64,000 bases of DNA, taken from Posidonia oceanica. Taxonomy: Eukaryota; Streptophyta; Magnoliopsida; Alismatales; Posidoniaceae. Positions 1 through 11,225 of the stretch are shown here, one piece after another. The stretch's first letter is position 1. Each line of letters begins with the position of its first letter. The DNA lies in the NCBI GenBank assembly GCA_037176725.1, contig JAZBRS010000049.1:32046001-32110000 (forward strand), written 5' to 3'. Made by a program: the position numbers and the translations under genes. Under the pieces are notes generated by a model that did not search any database, had not been told where the DNA came from, and saw nothing but the letters and a program-made list of their open reading frames with translations.

Positions 1-852
1 CAGCACGTTGTCTCGTACGTCGAACCTCCTGCAGAGCTTGCCATTGCAGCGAGTCAGCCAGACTCTACTCCGCTAGAGTACGCACATAGTCTTGCACACA
101 TTGCCACCGTCGAGCCAATGCATCACGTTGCACCCGCTCGCCAAGGACTCCAACCAGGGCAAAGACGACCTCGTCGGGCCGAGTGTGATTACACCCCTCT
201 GCCCGAACCACTGAGCGTTATCTTCCCTCAAGTTGAGTCACTCCTGAGATTCCCGGCTATCCGTCCATCACCGAATCCCCCTCCGCGGTGGCATAACACG
301 GATCAGTTCTGCAGTTTCCATCAAGCCACAGGGCACTCGATGGATGATTGCCTCACTTTATGGGATGCCGTTCAGTGCCTAATCGATCGAAAGGTCATCA
401 GCGTTGATGCGTAGGAGGCAACACTGGCACTCGCACACCCTAGTGTAGCCGGCCCTTCCTCTTCCGAGCCTACAGGCTTCGAAGATGTCAGAACCTCGGG
501 GGTCTTTTCCCTCACACCAGTCTTCTCTGAGTCTAGCTCCACCCCAGTGGATCCTTTTGATCCTATCGGTGCAATCTCCTTTCCTTACTTTTCCTAACTC
601 GCCCGAGGGACGCTCGGAGACGCAGCAGCAGCGTCAACAGCTGGCCCGATCGCAGCACCATCCAGGTCAGCATCTCCTCCAACCCTACCAGCTTCAGTGC
701 TCCCTGCACTACCCTCAGCAGCACCAGTGCTCCCTGCACTGCCATCAGCAGCTCCAGCAGCCCTAGTGCTCTCCGCACTGCCAACGGTGGACCCCACCGA
801 CAGCATTAGCAGCGTAGGAGCGGACCCAGCACCTCCCTCCCGAGGTTGCTGA
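1..852 (+). pseudogene. Ty3/gypsy gag 3' part with zinc knuckle (element P), decayed
   Basis: One frame is open from base 1 and reads through a TAG at 412-414 and a TAA at 595-597 to a TGA at 850-852. Near 310-360 it encodes CSFHQATGHSMDDC, the Cys-x2-His variant zinc knuckle of plant Tat-like Gag, preceded by a proline-rich stretch. Downstream, an Ala/Pro/Ser-rich segment (about 600-840) repeats VLPALPSAAP-like units. In the family this part of Gag binds genomic RNA. The frame begins outside the window, so the Gag core domain is not seen. No protease, reverse transcriptase or integrase follows before the LTR at 4641, so the copy is a deletion derivative. TGACAG followed by GTAAGT at 853-858 looks like a splice donor. 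Confidence 0.72.
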
Positions 853-1002
853 CAGGTAAGTCCCTCTTACCCCTCTTTTGATTTCTGCAGTGTCTTTTCT
901 TTTATTTACGTTTTGTTTTGCATTTTCTCGCCTAACGGAAAACCATAAAAAACATAAAATCAGGAAAAACAAAAAACATGCATTCCTTCTTTTCATCTGC
1001 AT

Positions 1003-1295
1003 CGGGCTGGTAGCCCTAACTGCCCGGTTGACGCCCGTCAAAATGTCTATTCGGGCTGCCAGCCCTAATTGCCCGGTTGACGCCTGTCAAAATATCTATC
1101 CGGGCTGGCAGCCCTAACTGCCTGGTCGATGCCCGTCAAAATGTCTATCCAGGCTGGTAGCCCTAACTACCCGGTTGATGTCCGTCAAAATGTCTATCCG
1201 GGTTGGTAGTCCTAACTATCCGGTGATGGGTTCGTCAACTCATCACCGGGCTGATAGCCCTAACTATCCAGCGATAGGTCCGTCAACTTATCATC
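1003..1295. repeat. Tandem array 1 of element P (about 50-bp hairpin units)
   Basis: Six diverged units start near 1004, 1056, 1103, 1153, 1199 and 1248. Each begins with a GGGCTGGCAGCCC-type inverted repeat followed by CTAACT and a second inverted segment around GTTGACGCCCGTCAA or GATAGGTCCGTCAACTTATC. The array lies between the gag remnant and the polypurine tract, where Tat-lineage elements carry hypervariable 3' regions. Confidence 0.85.
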
Positions 1296-2683
1296 TTGCA
1301 CATATCTATCACCCTTTGCACATGCATATCCCTTCCTGCATGTACATATCATTTCTTGCATTCTGGAAAACCCCAAAAACAAAAAAAAAAAAATCAAAAT
1401 ACAGAAAACTACAAAAACATGCTTTCCTTTGCCGCTGGTTTTGATTTTATGTTTTTCTAAAAAAGCAAAAACTATAAAAATCACAAAATCCACAAAGCCC
1501 AAAAACATGTGTAAAATATACAAAACACAAACATTTGTAAAATCAGAAACCCAGCTTTGGACAAACAAGCAGTGCCGAGATGTTGTCAAGCATTGACCAC
1601 CTCAGGCAGAACTCACCCGAGCATCACCATCTCCTTGCATGTGGCCACAGAGTGAGACTTAGAGTAGAATAGAGCATCTCGCTGAGCTCAAAGCTCCCAG
1701 AAGCGAGATCCACCCTATCAAGAGAGTCCACCTGACATGGAGAGGACCAAAGCAGAGTAGAGCATAACCAGAGGCTGCCTGTACACACAGTAGAGGCTAA
1801 GGGTGTGCGCTGACTAGCCGAACTCTTAACACCTCACCCAGGACCGCTACCCATAAGAGGGCGAAGACATGCATATCCAAAAGAATAGAGATCATGTGAG
1901 AAAAAAAATGATAACAAGATATGCATGCTGGGTAGAAAAGAAAAAATGAAGAAAGAAGCTGAAGAAAGAAGGCGCCCATGAGAGGAGTGACTCGGACAAG
2001 CATCGAAGCCCCCTCAACTTTCAACTCCAAGCACCGCACTACCAAATGCACGGGAAACATTATCAGGAGGACCTGGCCCCACCCTCCGAGCACAGCAGCA
2101 TGCTCCAATCCCTTGTGCAAACAACAACCCTACCTCCTTGGCAGGCTAGATGCAACTCCAGTCACTCAAGAGGAGAAAAGAAAGATCTAACTGAGAGCGT
2201 CAAAAGCGGTAGTCGGTCTCCGAAGAGTTAAGATGGAGACTATGAAGCTACGTCCAATGCTTCTGCTACCCACATGCAGCCAAAGGCTATACTCTGCAAA
2301 GCTGAGGCCTCATCCCGAACTAAGAGTGAGAATGAGAGTCACCGACCACAACTCGGCATGGCGTTGCACGAGGATCGAGAATCCTCTGAGTTAGAAAATG
2401 CAGAAGCATCCTCTCGGCATCAACTGCTTTGAATCCTAAGCCACAAAAACATACATGCTGTAATAATCTACCTTCCCTTCTCCCTGTTTTCGAAAATCGG
2501 AGTCAAGGACGAGCACTTTTCAAATTTTAATGCCTACCGCGTTGGGTAGGTCCGTGATGACCGGCATGTCCATTGTTTGTCACTCTGTGACGTTGCATTG
2601 CATGCCTGCACTGAGACCATTGCACACCCACCACGATGGGTCCCCGTTTTCTCTCTACATCATCCTGCATTCCTCTACATTCG
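1296..2683. other. Non-coding 3' region of element P
   Basis: No gene is recognised. Bases 1370-1560 are A-rich (AAAAACC and AAAATCAC runs). The rest is unique sequence with only short, unrelated open frames. It is flanked by hairpin arrays of the same family and is best read as the untranslated 3' part of P. Confidence 0.5.
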
Positions 2684-3225
2684 GACTGGCAGCCCTAACT
2701 GCTCGGCGATAAGTCCGTCAACTTATCATCTGGGTTGATATCCCTAACTATTCGGTGATGAGTCTGTTAACTTCTCAGCGGGCTGGCAGCCCTAACTGCT
2801 TAGCGATAGGTCCGTTAACTTATCATCCATTCTCCATCCTTCGCATTCCGATGCCAGGGGTGCTTCGGTTGTTCCCTGGTATCATTCCTGATACAAGGGG
2901 CATCATTTTTTGCTGCCATGTGGTATCACTCCCCCATCTCACCAGGCTGGCAGCCCTAACTGCTCGGCGATAGGTCCGTCAACTTATCACCGGCATTGCA
3001 CATCGCACGGTGAGCCCTTACATCCATCTCATTGCATCTGGGCTGGAAGCCCTAACTACTCAGCTGGCAAACACGTTAGTTTTGTCTCCACTTTGCATTT
3101 CGATGCCAAGGGCGTTTTGGCTGTCCCTTGGTATCTTTCACCAATACCAGAGGCATCTTTATTTGGCTGTCCTCTGGTATCACATTTCTGTCTGCATCCG
3201 GGCTGACATCCCTAACTGTTATGGG
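2684..3225. repeat. Tandem array 2 of element P, interspersed
   Basis: Units of the same family (CTGGCAGCCCTAACTGC followed by GATAAGTCCGTCAACTTATC) begin near 2685, 2731, 2780, 2944, 3041 and 3200. Here they are separated by unique sequence, including two related tracts near 2848-2900 and 3100-3180 with TGCCAGGGGTGCTT-like and GCCAAGGGCGTTTT-like text. Confidence 0.7.
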
Positions 3226-3347
3226 AACGTCTATGGACCTCTGCCACACCTTCGGGTATGGTTTTCCCATTGCATTTGTGGTTACAAGTAATCCCACTTG
3301 TGATCACTCCTCTTGCCTAACAGACTCGCTGGCTTGTCACCATCCAC

Positions 3348-3645
3348 ATTGGACTGATAGCCCTAACTATCCGGTGATGAGTCCGTTAACTCCTCATCGG
3401 GCTGATAGCCCTAACTATCTGGTGATGAGTCCGTTAATTCCTCAACGGTTTGATAGCTCTAACTATCCGGTGATGAGTCTGTTAACTCCTCAGCAGGTTG
3501 ATAGCCCTAACTATCTAGTGATGAGTCTGTTAACTCCTTGGCAGGGCTGATAGCCCCAACTATCCGGTGATGAGTCCGTCAACTCCTCACAGGACTGATA
3601 ACCCCTAACTATCTGGCGATAGGTCCGTTAACTTATCACCTTTCA
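3348..3645. repeat. Tandem array 3 of element P
   Basis: Six units of about 49 bp run head to tail. Each has GGGCTGATAGCCC (5-bp arms) and GATGAGTCCGTTAACTCCTCATC-like text, a second inverted repeat. The last unit switches the second hairpin from GATGAGT/ACTCCTC to GATAGGT/ACTTATC, the form used in array 2. Confidence 0.85.
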
Positions 3646-3767
3646 TCATAGTGTAATAGCATTCTGTTGCATAGCATTAGCATCTCATTACATGACATCA
3701 TGTAGCTCCTTTGTATCCTCCGTAGAGTCAGTCCTAGTGTTGCATTTCATCATCACACGGACATCGT

Positions 3768-4210
3768 GCGCTTAGGATCCGAACCCCTGGATCGCGTATT
3801 GCTTAAGGTAGCATCCTCAGCACTCGCAACTCTACGCAGCTTGTCTGCTTTGGATGATACCCGCGGTAGTGCACGGCCAGGATCGTTTTCTCGGTTTCGC
3901 GTGCCCGGCGTTGCATTGTACATACACTGCATTTCACTGCATAACATCGCATCACATTGCATTCTTATTGCGCTGCTACTCCTCTGTAGTCATTACCCCA
4001 ATTCCCACATTCCGCTTTCCCAGACATGGCATACTTAGGAATCGAACCCTTGGTTTGTGCATTGCTTAAAGTTGTATCTTCAGCGTTTCGTGGCTTCCTT
4101 ACAGCCAGCCAGCCAGCTTGAGATAACACCCGCGGTGGTGCACGGCCCAGGATCGCTTCCTTGGCATTACGTGCCCGTCATCGCATGCACATCCACAACA
4201 TCTTATTCTC
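3768..4210. repeat. Two diverged tandem copies of a ~260-bp segment
   Basis: The stretch beginning CTTAGGATCCGAACCCCTGG near 3771 recurs as CTTAGGAATCGAACCCTTGG near 4034. Both copies go on to a GCTTAA(A/G)GT tract, then CACCCGCGGT or TACCCGCGGT and GTGCACGGCC near 3858 and 4127. The surroundings are rich in TTGCATTGCAT-like simple sequence, which also occurs ahead of the 3' LTRs at 48010-48110 and 53720-53800. Confidence 0.7.
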
Positions 4211-4625
4211 AACACTTGCATCGCCTTCGCCTCGAGAAAATCTCAGCGAATGGCGCTCCTGCATTGAAGCTACTTTGGCTCAACGCACCTTCGTCGTCTG
4301 GCTTTCCCTAAGTACTGCCCGAGGACCTTTTGCATTGCATTTTCCACCACAACCACGTGCATGCATTGCCCGCTTTCCCCCAAGTGGAGTACAACACAAC
4401 GAGCATTAGCATAAGCATCACATCAGCATTAGCACCGCACACTAGCCTTGCATTGGCGCTGCATCCTAGTGTCAACATTTGCATCTGCATTGCGGCAATG
4501 AGTCATGATTTTCGGTGCATCCGCCGAATAAGTGACTCACACCCACAATAACATTGGCCTCCTACCGGCGTCAGGAGGGGTGTCTTGTCTACCCTGAGCA
4601 GCGGCCTCGGTCCCCTTGACCTCGC

Positions 4626-4640
4626 TTAGGGAGGGACATC
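4626..4640 (+). promoter_or_regulatory. Polypurine tract of element P
   Basis: TTAGGGAGGGACATC lies immediately before TGTAGACACC. It matches in position and style the AAGGAGGGGCAATC tract before the INNER and OUTER 3' LTRs. Polypurine tracts prime plus-strand DNA synthesis in LTR elements. This fixes element P as plus-strand. Confidence 0.7.
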
Positions 4641-5600
4641 TGTAGACACCCCAATTTGACAGCCATTTGGCGGATTAAACTCGGAGGATCGAGCTCAGAA
4701 GCGACGAACCCCACTTTCCACCTAAACCCAGACCAAAACCCCAAAAAACCACCCAAAATCCCTCAAAACTCCCAAACCCACTAGACTCTACAAACTTAGG
4801 TCCATTAGAAATCCACCAGGCCCATTAAAAGCCTTGTTGAGACAGGAGGGTCCGGTCGCCAGTCACACAGGCGACTGGACTGTGTTGTCGCCACTCGCAG
4901 GGGCGACTCGGTCTGTTGCCAATCACAGCGGCGACTGGACTGTGTTGTCGCCTACGAGTGTGGTGACTCACCTGTTCAACCTTCTCCCGCGCAGATTGCC
5001 GCATGCCACGACCTGCACCCATGCCGTTCGCCCGTTGCCGTGCACGCCTTCCCTGCCAGAGCCCACGCCATGCCCTGCCACCCACTCCTGTGCAAGCCAT
5101 GCCCTACCACCGTCCTCCTTGTGCAGACGGCCGAACAAAACTCTCACAACCCATCACTGTTGAACCCCCCGGTCTCACTTCCACACACACGGTTGGCCAT
5201 TTTCCCTTGAATCCAGAGCGAACCAGAGCCTCACGCGCCCTTCTGAGTGATCCTCGAGCATCCCTGGACGCCTACACAAACTCCAACAGGCTTCCTGAGC
5301 CTCTGAGCATCCTTCGCGCCGTCGTCTTCCCCAACTCTGGTGAGTCACCCGAACTCCGGCAGCGACCCCATCTTGCTCGTCCGACGTTGCATCCTCCTTC
5401 GCCGCACACCGGGAAGCATCTCCGGACGTCCCCGAGCATGTTCCAACACCGCCGAGCAACCGCCGCTTCCTCCAATGCCGCCGTGACCTCTGCGCCATCC
5501 ATCTCCGGCCAGCCACGTCGGGGAGCGCAACCGTGCACCCCCACAGGTGAGCAAGCCTTCCTTTGCCCTCATGGCATCCTACTCTTGCTTCCTAGATAAT
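4641..5600 (+). mobile_element. Start of the 3' LTR of element P (right end not resolved)
   Basis: The LTR opens with TGTAGACACCCCAATTTGAC directly after the polypurine tract. An A/C-rich stretch (4720-4830) and a GC-rich stretch (5000-5550) follow, then ACAG/GTGAGC at 5545-5552, a plausible splice donor, then AT-rich DNA. The minus strand of the 29209-34956 insertion has the same order: TGTTGACACCCC start, C/A-rich block, GC-rich open block, donor, AT-rich tract. The two LTRs are therefore probably related. The right boundary lies somewhere in 5600-7357. The long open frame at 5003-5599 is GC-rich leader sequence with no recognised domain. Confidence 0.6.
4855..4967. repeat. Four tandem hairpins with GTCGCC / GGCGAC arms
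   Basis: Arms pair at 4855-4860 with 4870-4875, 4887-4892 with 4902-4907, 4915-4920 with 4930-4935, and 4947-4952 with 4962-4967. Loops are 9 nt in all four. The last pair reads GTCGCC / GGTGAC. Units are joined by an ACTGGACTGTGTT-like linker. Confidence 0.8.
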
Positions 5601-7357
5601 TATTTGCATGCTATCTAGTCTAGTTCGCTGTCTTTAGTTTTCTTCTCCGATGAAAGGCGTCGCCGGTCGTGTGAGGCCGTCAGGCCGTTGAGCTCGGCTG
5701 GAGAACGTCCTAGCCACCCGCATCACATCCTCGGACCTTCCTCTCATTCCCTCAGCCATTCCCGAGCCTCATAGCAATGTCCAGTGGCTTGCCGACCTTC
5801 CCCAAGGTCGGTGGACGTCTGTTTCCGGCGAGAAAGGGACAGAGCTGGAGGAGGCCGTCTGAGCTCAGATTTCTAGTTTTATTGCATGAATATGTTCTCT
5901 GATATGCCATGTTGCTATGTGGATGTCTACTTCGATTTTTCAATATCGTTTGCATAGCCAAAATGGGCGCCAAAGGTCGCCATCTGGGACTGTTGGGTTG
6001 CTTCTAGCAGTCCTCCAACTGACTTTGGACCGCCACATCTCGTGGTCCAAGCGTCCATTTTGTGCAATGTTAGTGTGAATGTTAGGTGGCGACTTGATTT
6101 GAATGTTGTGAATGAATGTTGAATGGAAAATTTATTTGTGAATGAAAGATCTTGCAGGAAGAATTTTTGTGAATTAATTTCATGGTGAATGAATGAAGGA
6201 GATATATTTTTTTATTGAATGAATGTTAATTTTATAGTGGAATTTTGTGGTGGGATTTTGCAAAATTTTTCTATGATCAGTGAATTAACAGTGGATTATG
6301 TGATCTTTAAAATATCGTGACTGGGGCAATGAATTGATTTTTGGCTTTTCTTATAAATTCTGCGAGGGATTATATTTTTTTTGTGTTTATCTTTGTGAAT
6401 TAATTTGGGAATATTATATGGATTCTTAATGAGAATATTATTTCCAATTTTTGTGGATTAAATGATGCATAAGTAAATGACTTTGTAGAATTTTGGAAAA
6501 CTTCTTTAAATGACCAATAAAGTTTTATTGTTGAATTTTTGAGTTGATGATTATGTAAAATGATGGTTATTGTGAAGGGAGTAGTTATAGTGGTGCTTTA
6601 AATAACTTGTGGGATTTTTCTAATTTTATTGAGGATTATCTTGGTGGGACCAAGAAAATGAAAGAAATTTGTTGAATTAAATTTGTTAGAGTAGAGAATA
6701 AGTTCTTTGTTTAAGAATTGTTTGTAAATGTGAGGTGGATTCTTTTAAAGATGTTTTGTAGTGGATTAATTCAAATATGAAGAGTGAATTACTTGTGGAT
6801 TCTTTTGGAATGAAAGGAATGGTTAGTGGATTAATTTGTGAACTAAAAATTAGGAAAGTAGAGGATAAGTTTCTTGTTGATTTTTAAAAAAAAGAATTGA
6901 ATTTTTAATGAAAGAAAATGGTTAGTGGATTAATTTTGTGAACTAAAATTAGGAAAGTAGAGGATAAATTTCTTGTTGATTTTTAGAAAAGAATTGAATT
7001 GTTAATGAAAGAAAATGTTTAGTGGATTAATTTGTGAATAAAAATAGGGGGTTTTGCTTGTGAATTTTGTACTTATGTTTTTGTGGGTTGTTAAATAGAT
7101 TTTAGTAGTGTCTTGAGTGGTTTATTTTAATGCCATGTGTTTGTGTTGTTGTTTTAAGCTTTAAGTGTTAGTGTGATGTGGGAACTAATGTAGGTTTATT
7201 TTTCTGTCTTTCTTGTGGTTTATTTGGATGGGCTGGTTTTATTGTTAAGTGGCTTTTAAGATTGTATTAAGGATTAAGTGTTTAAGAATTGAGTTAAAAT
7301 GTATGTTTTTAATTTGGTGTGTAAAGTTTGACCAAGCTTTACATGTGTGTCCTTCCA
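5600..7357. other. AT-rich block, probably LTR or intron sequence, with a ~97-bp tandem duplication
   Basis: No gene is recognised. From about 6060 the strand is T/G-rich with many GTGAATGAATG and GGATTAATTTGTGAA phrases. GGTTAGTGGATTAATT-type text recurs at about 6821, 6920 and 7017, giving a 97-99 bp tandem repeat of two to three copies (6811-7045). The block ends in a pyrimidine-rich acceptor (CCTTCCAG at 7350-7357) that opens the next gene. Confidence 0.55.
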
Positions 7358-10135
7358 GGATCTCTGACGAGGAGGAGGTGCGAGATCCTCCGAAGTTTGA
7401 GACTAGGGAGGACGAGGCAGGTCCTTCGACTGCGGGGGCGAGCTCCTCTCGTCCTTGCAAGCTCCAGGCAAGACGTCCTCGTGCACTGTCTCCTGTTGAG
7501 ACAGAGATGAGCGATAGCGATGAGGACAGCCTTGGTCTGGGTGAGGTTCCTGACTACCATCCTCCTAGAAGAGCTCGGACGGCGTCTGAGCTTGCAGAGC
7601 TGGGCCAGGTGAGATTAGGTTTATGTGTTTAGTTTCTTATTGAGTTATTTATTTGTTTAAGAAGTTATTAATGTTATTCTTTTGTCTATTTGTGTTAGAT
7701 GCCATTGCCTAGCCGGGCTCGCTCGAGCTAGGAGCGTCTTCATGAGGCATATCCTCACTTTCTAGGTTTTCAGCGGGAGAGATTGGCTCGGATGGGCTTC
7801 GGCCATTTTCTAGAGATCATGCTGTTCGAGATCCATCTGGGACTCCTGGTTTCTTTTGCTGAGCGGTTCCACGGCCCTTCTGGTAGCTTCATCTTCAGTG
7901 TGGGTGAGATGATGATCACTCTGGAGGTTGTGGTTAGACTTGTAGGCCTGAGGGTAGATGGCGAGCCTGTTGTAGCAGAGTGGTAGCCTTGTTATGGTGA
8001 TGAGTTGAAGGCTTGTTACGGTGTGCGACCTCCATGCTCCAGTCGTTATCATACCCGCGTCAACATCAAATGGCTGAAGGAGCGTCTTGACGTCCTCCTG
8101 CTTGCTGATGTTGCTCTTCCAGGTGTAGCTGATCAGCAGCTACGAGTTTTCCTCTCCATTCTCTTCCACCTGCTATTTTTCGGCACCTCCTCTCAGATGT
8201 TGCATGCTAGTTTCACTCCCTTTCTTCTGGATGTGGAGAGGATCGGCTCGTATTCCTGGGGCTCGGTTGTGCTGGCCTACCTTATCTCCCGTCTAGAGGC
8301 CTTTTCTATGGGGCGGACCCGCTCTCTTTCTGGTTGCTTGCCCCTTTTCCAGGTTTGTGCTTTAATTTACTGTCTGTCTTTTTGTTTGTTTGCTTGTTTC
8401 TGACTTGAAACTGCTTCTTTATGTGATAGACTTGGATCTTCGAGCGTTTCTTGTATCTGAGGCCTGGCGTTCCTGGGGATGGCCCTGTTGAGTTCCCTCA
8501 GGCTCAACAGTGGAGTGATGTGCAGCTGGCTCCCGAGAGGCTCCGACATGTTCGACACTTGGGCCGTTTTCTGCTGGAAGTCCTCCCAGAGGAGTGGGTA
8601 AGCTCCTGTACTTAGTCTTTTCCTTCTTTGTACAGTATTTGCTTGTGTTCTGACTAAGTTGTGTTTGCAGGTTGTCTGGAGACCCTACACTGATGGCGAG
8701 CATGCCGCTAAGGAGCTAGTTGCACGCGGTTCCCACCTGTTTTTTCGAGAGTGCTGGCTTTTCAGCATCTTCCTGTGCTATTTTAGTCAAGTGGATCGTG
8801 CCTTGAGACAGTTTGGCCTGCGACAGATTATCTCGAGGTCTAGCCCGTTGGTTCGCTCTCTTGGGTCGACCAGAGGGGGCCAAACGGATACTCCTCGGCT
8901 GTTTGCAGCGCAGCTTGAGGATTGGCGCTTCGGCGGCACTACTCCTCCTTCAGATGGCTTGGCAGAAACTGAGGCGGCGTGCAAGACTTGGTTTGACGCT
9001 ACTTTTGCTCAGCTGATAGTCTTCCACCGCTCTCTCTTTTACGGTCACTCCAACGTGTCGATGGGCGTTTCCGATCGAGCAATAGTGTTAGTAGTCTTCA
9101 GGGGGAGCTGGTGGCTGCCCACGACCGTATTCAGGAGCTGGTAAGTAATTTCTTTTGTGTTCTTTCATTTATTGCTCCTTTACTTACACATCTTCCTTTG
9201 TTGCACAGATGGCTGCTTTAGAGGGCATGATGGAGGCAGTTAGGACTCAGCAGCGGCAGTCTTCTCTGAGGATTGAGGAGCTGGTGCGGGAGAGGGATGA
9301 GCTGTTGTCCCGACTGTGCGAGTTTCAAGCACGAGTGAGCCTTGCCCCTTTTCTTTTAATTGTTTGCCCCTGCTTTGGTTATTAACTGACATTATCTGCT
9401 TTGGTGCAGACCGAGGGTGCCTCGACTAGTGCAGAGCCTCCTCCTGCTGCTGCTACAGAGGCAGCTGCTTCTCGTTTTGGGGGCATGCTTGCTGAGGAGA
9501 TCCAGGCCCGCAACTCAGAGGTACTTTTGTTCTTTTCTTGCTTTAGATACATGTCCTCTAGCTTATATGATTGTACTTTGCAGATTTAGGTGATGATGGA
9601 CATGATCCATACCCCTCCTGCTACTGGACCCACGCAGAGCTAGCTTGATGAGGCTCTGGGGCGTGCTGAGGAGTTATAGGAGCGTCTGAGCCAGGTGGAG
9701 CGAGAGTGCGAGGATCGGATCAGGGAGTTGGAGGCTCGTGTGGCTGCATCTGAGACGGAGGCAGCCAGGGCTCGACTTGAGGCAGACTCCATGAGACGGG
9801 TGACCTTTTTTTTTTTTTTTGGCACATTTATTATTTGTTAGCTTCCTTTGTTGATGAACTGCTCTGATACTGTCTCTTTTCTTTTGCCACAGTTGAGTGC
9901 TCATCGTGGTCAGTAGGTACAGGAGCTGGAGGCATGGATGGCTCAGGCTAAGGCGTCAGTGGTAGTGGCTCTTCCAGGTGCTGCCATTTTTGGTTCTGCC
10001 CCTACACCCGTTGCTACTGCATCGGTCTCAGGACACTCCAGGGCCTTGACAGCGGAGCAGATTGAGAGAGTGCGGTCTTCGCCACACCTTGAGATGCTTC
10101 GTTCCGCGCTTCAAGGGTCTCGAGAGGGGAGCTAG
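7358..10135 (+). pseudogene. Plant mobile domain plus coiled-coil gene, copy 1 (antisense gene of element M)
   Basis: This is a multi-exon gene related to the plant mobile domain (aminotransferase-like, PF10536) family. Exons inferred from GT-AG borders include 7358-7608 (acidic, SDSDEDSLG), 7699-8352 (core, starting near MGFGHFLEIMLFEIHLGLL), 8430-8597 (TWIFERFLYLRPG), 8671-about 9139 (VVWRPYTDGEHAAKEL through IVFHRSLFYGHSNVSMG), then short coiled-coil exons at 9209-9332, 9410-9520, 9584-9799 and 9893-10135. The core has in-frame TAG codons near 7729 and 7984, and the frame slips near 9070, so it is probably dead. The same exon order occurs on the minus strand in OUTER and INNER, where it lies downstream of integrase. 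Here it is antisense to element M. The family function is unknown; PMD proteins are often carried by transposons. Confidence 0.75.
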
Positions 10136-11003
10136 AGTCAGGCTGCTTCTTCAATTGCTCAACCTACACCTAGGCCTCCGGATGGTGGACATGAGGGTAG
10201 TGGCGAGTTGGGCCACTGAGCTTGTTCTTTTTTCATTTTTTTGTTTCTAGAAGAGTATGTCCTTGTAAAGTGTAAACATTTATATGATGTGAAATGTTTT
10301 CTTTGTTTTCCTGCACACTCTTGCCTTTTGTTAGTAATCAAAAGACATACCTTTCTTGACATTGTAAAAGAGAATTGGCTAAGTTACTTTAAAGAATGAT
10401 AATGTAAATGATAATCTTTAAATGTATGTTTTTTAAAAGATGAGTGGAGGGAATTAATTTCTGGCCTCAGCTAGAGAGATGGAAAATCAGAGCCAGTGGA
10501 CGCCGATTATGAGTCATCTGTGGACGCTCAAAAGATTATTACATGAGCAATGACTTTGTTGAGAAAACGCACTCACGCCGCGAGACACGCTTGAGTAGGA
10601 CGTTGACTTCAAATCTGGGTGAATCGATTGTTGCATCATCGGCCAGATTAATTTCAGTTTTCCTACTTACTAAGTTCTCACTTGCATGTAGGGTGGAGGG
10701 TATTTCTATTTAGGAGTTTTTCCATAGATTTTATGATCTTTTTGGATTTTTTGTTTGGATTTTTGGTTTTCTGTTTTTGTTTGTCTTTTTGGTTTTCTGA
10801 TTTTCTGTCTTTTTGGTTTTCTGATTTTTTTTGTCTTTTGGATTTTGGATTGATGAGTACAGTCACAATCTTCTACTTACAGATTCTGGTGTTATTACAT
10901 TGTATTATCTAGGGTGAGAGAACCTTTCCTTCTAACATGCTTGGTCTTTTAAGAACTTAGGACCTCACACTAGCCTTAGTTTGATTATTGTTTCCTTCAT
11001 TTA
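10136..11003 (-). other. Post-integrase spacer of element M (left part)
   Basis: On the minus strand, 10640-10560 reads CTGGCCGATGATGCA followed by a tract ending near GTCCTACTCAAGCG. This matches the CTGGCCGATGATAAA segment at 17290 in OUTER and the GGCCAGTGATGCAAAA segment at 38041 in INNER. Bases 10678-10865 are T-rich (TTTTTGGATTTTTTG); in reverse they equal the A-rich CCAAAAAATGATAAAG arrays of the other two elements. This order (spacer, A-rich array, conserved segment, antisense gene) shows that M is oriented right to left. Confidence 0.65.
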
Positions 11004-11008
11004 CTTAG
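11004..11008. repeat. TSD (CTTAG) of OUTER, left copy
   Basis: CTTAG precedes the TG of the 5' LTR and is repeated at 55423-55427 straight after the CA of the 3' LTR. A 5-bp direct repeat is the usual Ty3/gypsy integration footprint. Confidence 0.92.
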
Positions 11009-11167
11009 TGTAGATACCCCGTTTTGGCACTCCCTTCATGGTAGTGTAGTCTGTTGCATTAGGCCACCTCTAGAAGTTCTTTGCCCAGCTCAAGTACTCT
11101 CATCTAACCTATTGACACTTGTCCCTGTGATTGAGAGGCCAAAATTGATAAGTTTGCATTTGAGTGT

Positions 11168-11225
11168 GTTGGATGCTGGATACTCTAGCGTCCAACGTTG
11201 GACGCTGTGAATCATAGCGTCCAAC
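11168..11225. repeat. Paired 29-nt hairpin units
   Basis: Unit 1 is 11168-11196 (arms GTTGGATGCT / AGCGTCCAAC) and unit 2 is 11197-11225 (GTTGGACGCT / AGCGTCCAAC). Each has 10-nt arms and a 9-nt loop, and they abut with no spacer. A second abutting pair of 29-nt units lies at 11399-11427 and 11428-11456. The 3' LTR keeps only one unit at 54368-54396. Confidence 0.93.

Noticed and set aside
4855..4967. attC-like integron or transcription terminator hairpins
   Set aside because: The plant context and the equal 9-nt loops in tandem do not match attC structure or a bacterial terminator with a U tract.
5003..5599. A 198-residue plus-strand frame as a gene
   Set aside because: Pro/Arg/Ser-rich leader-like sequence in the P LTR that ends at a donor-like site and shows no domain. 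Kept only as LTR.
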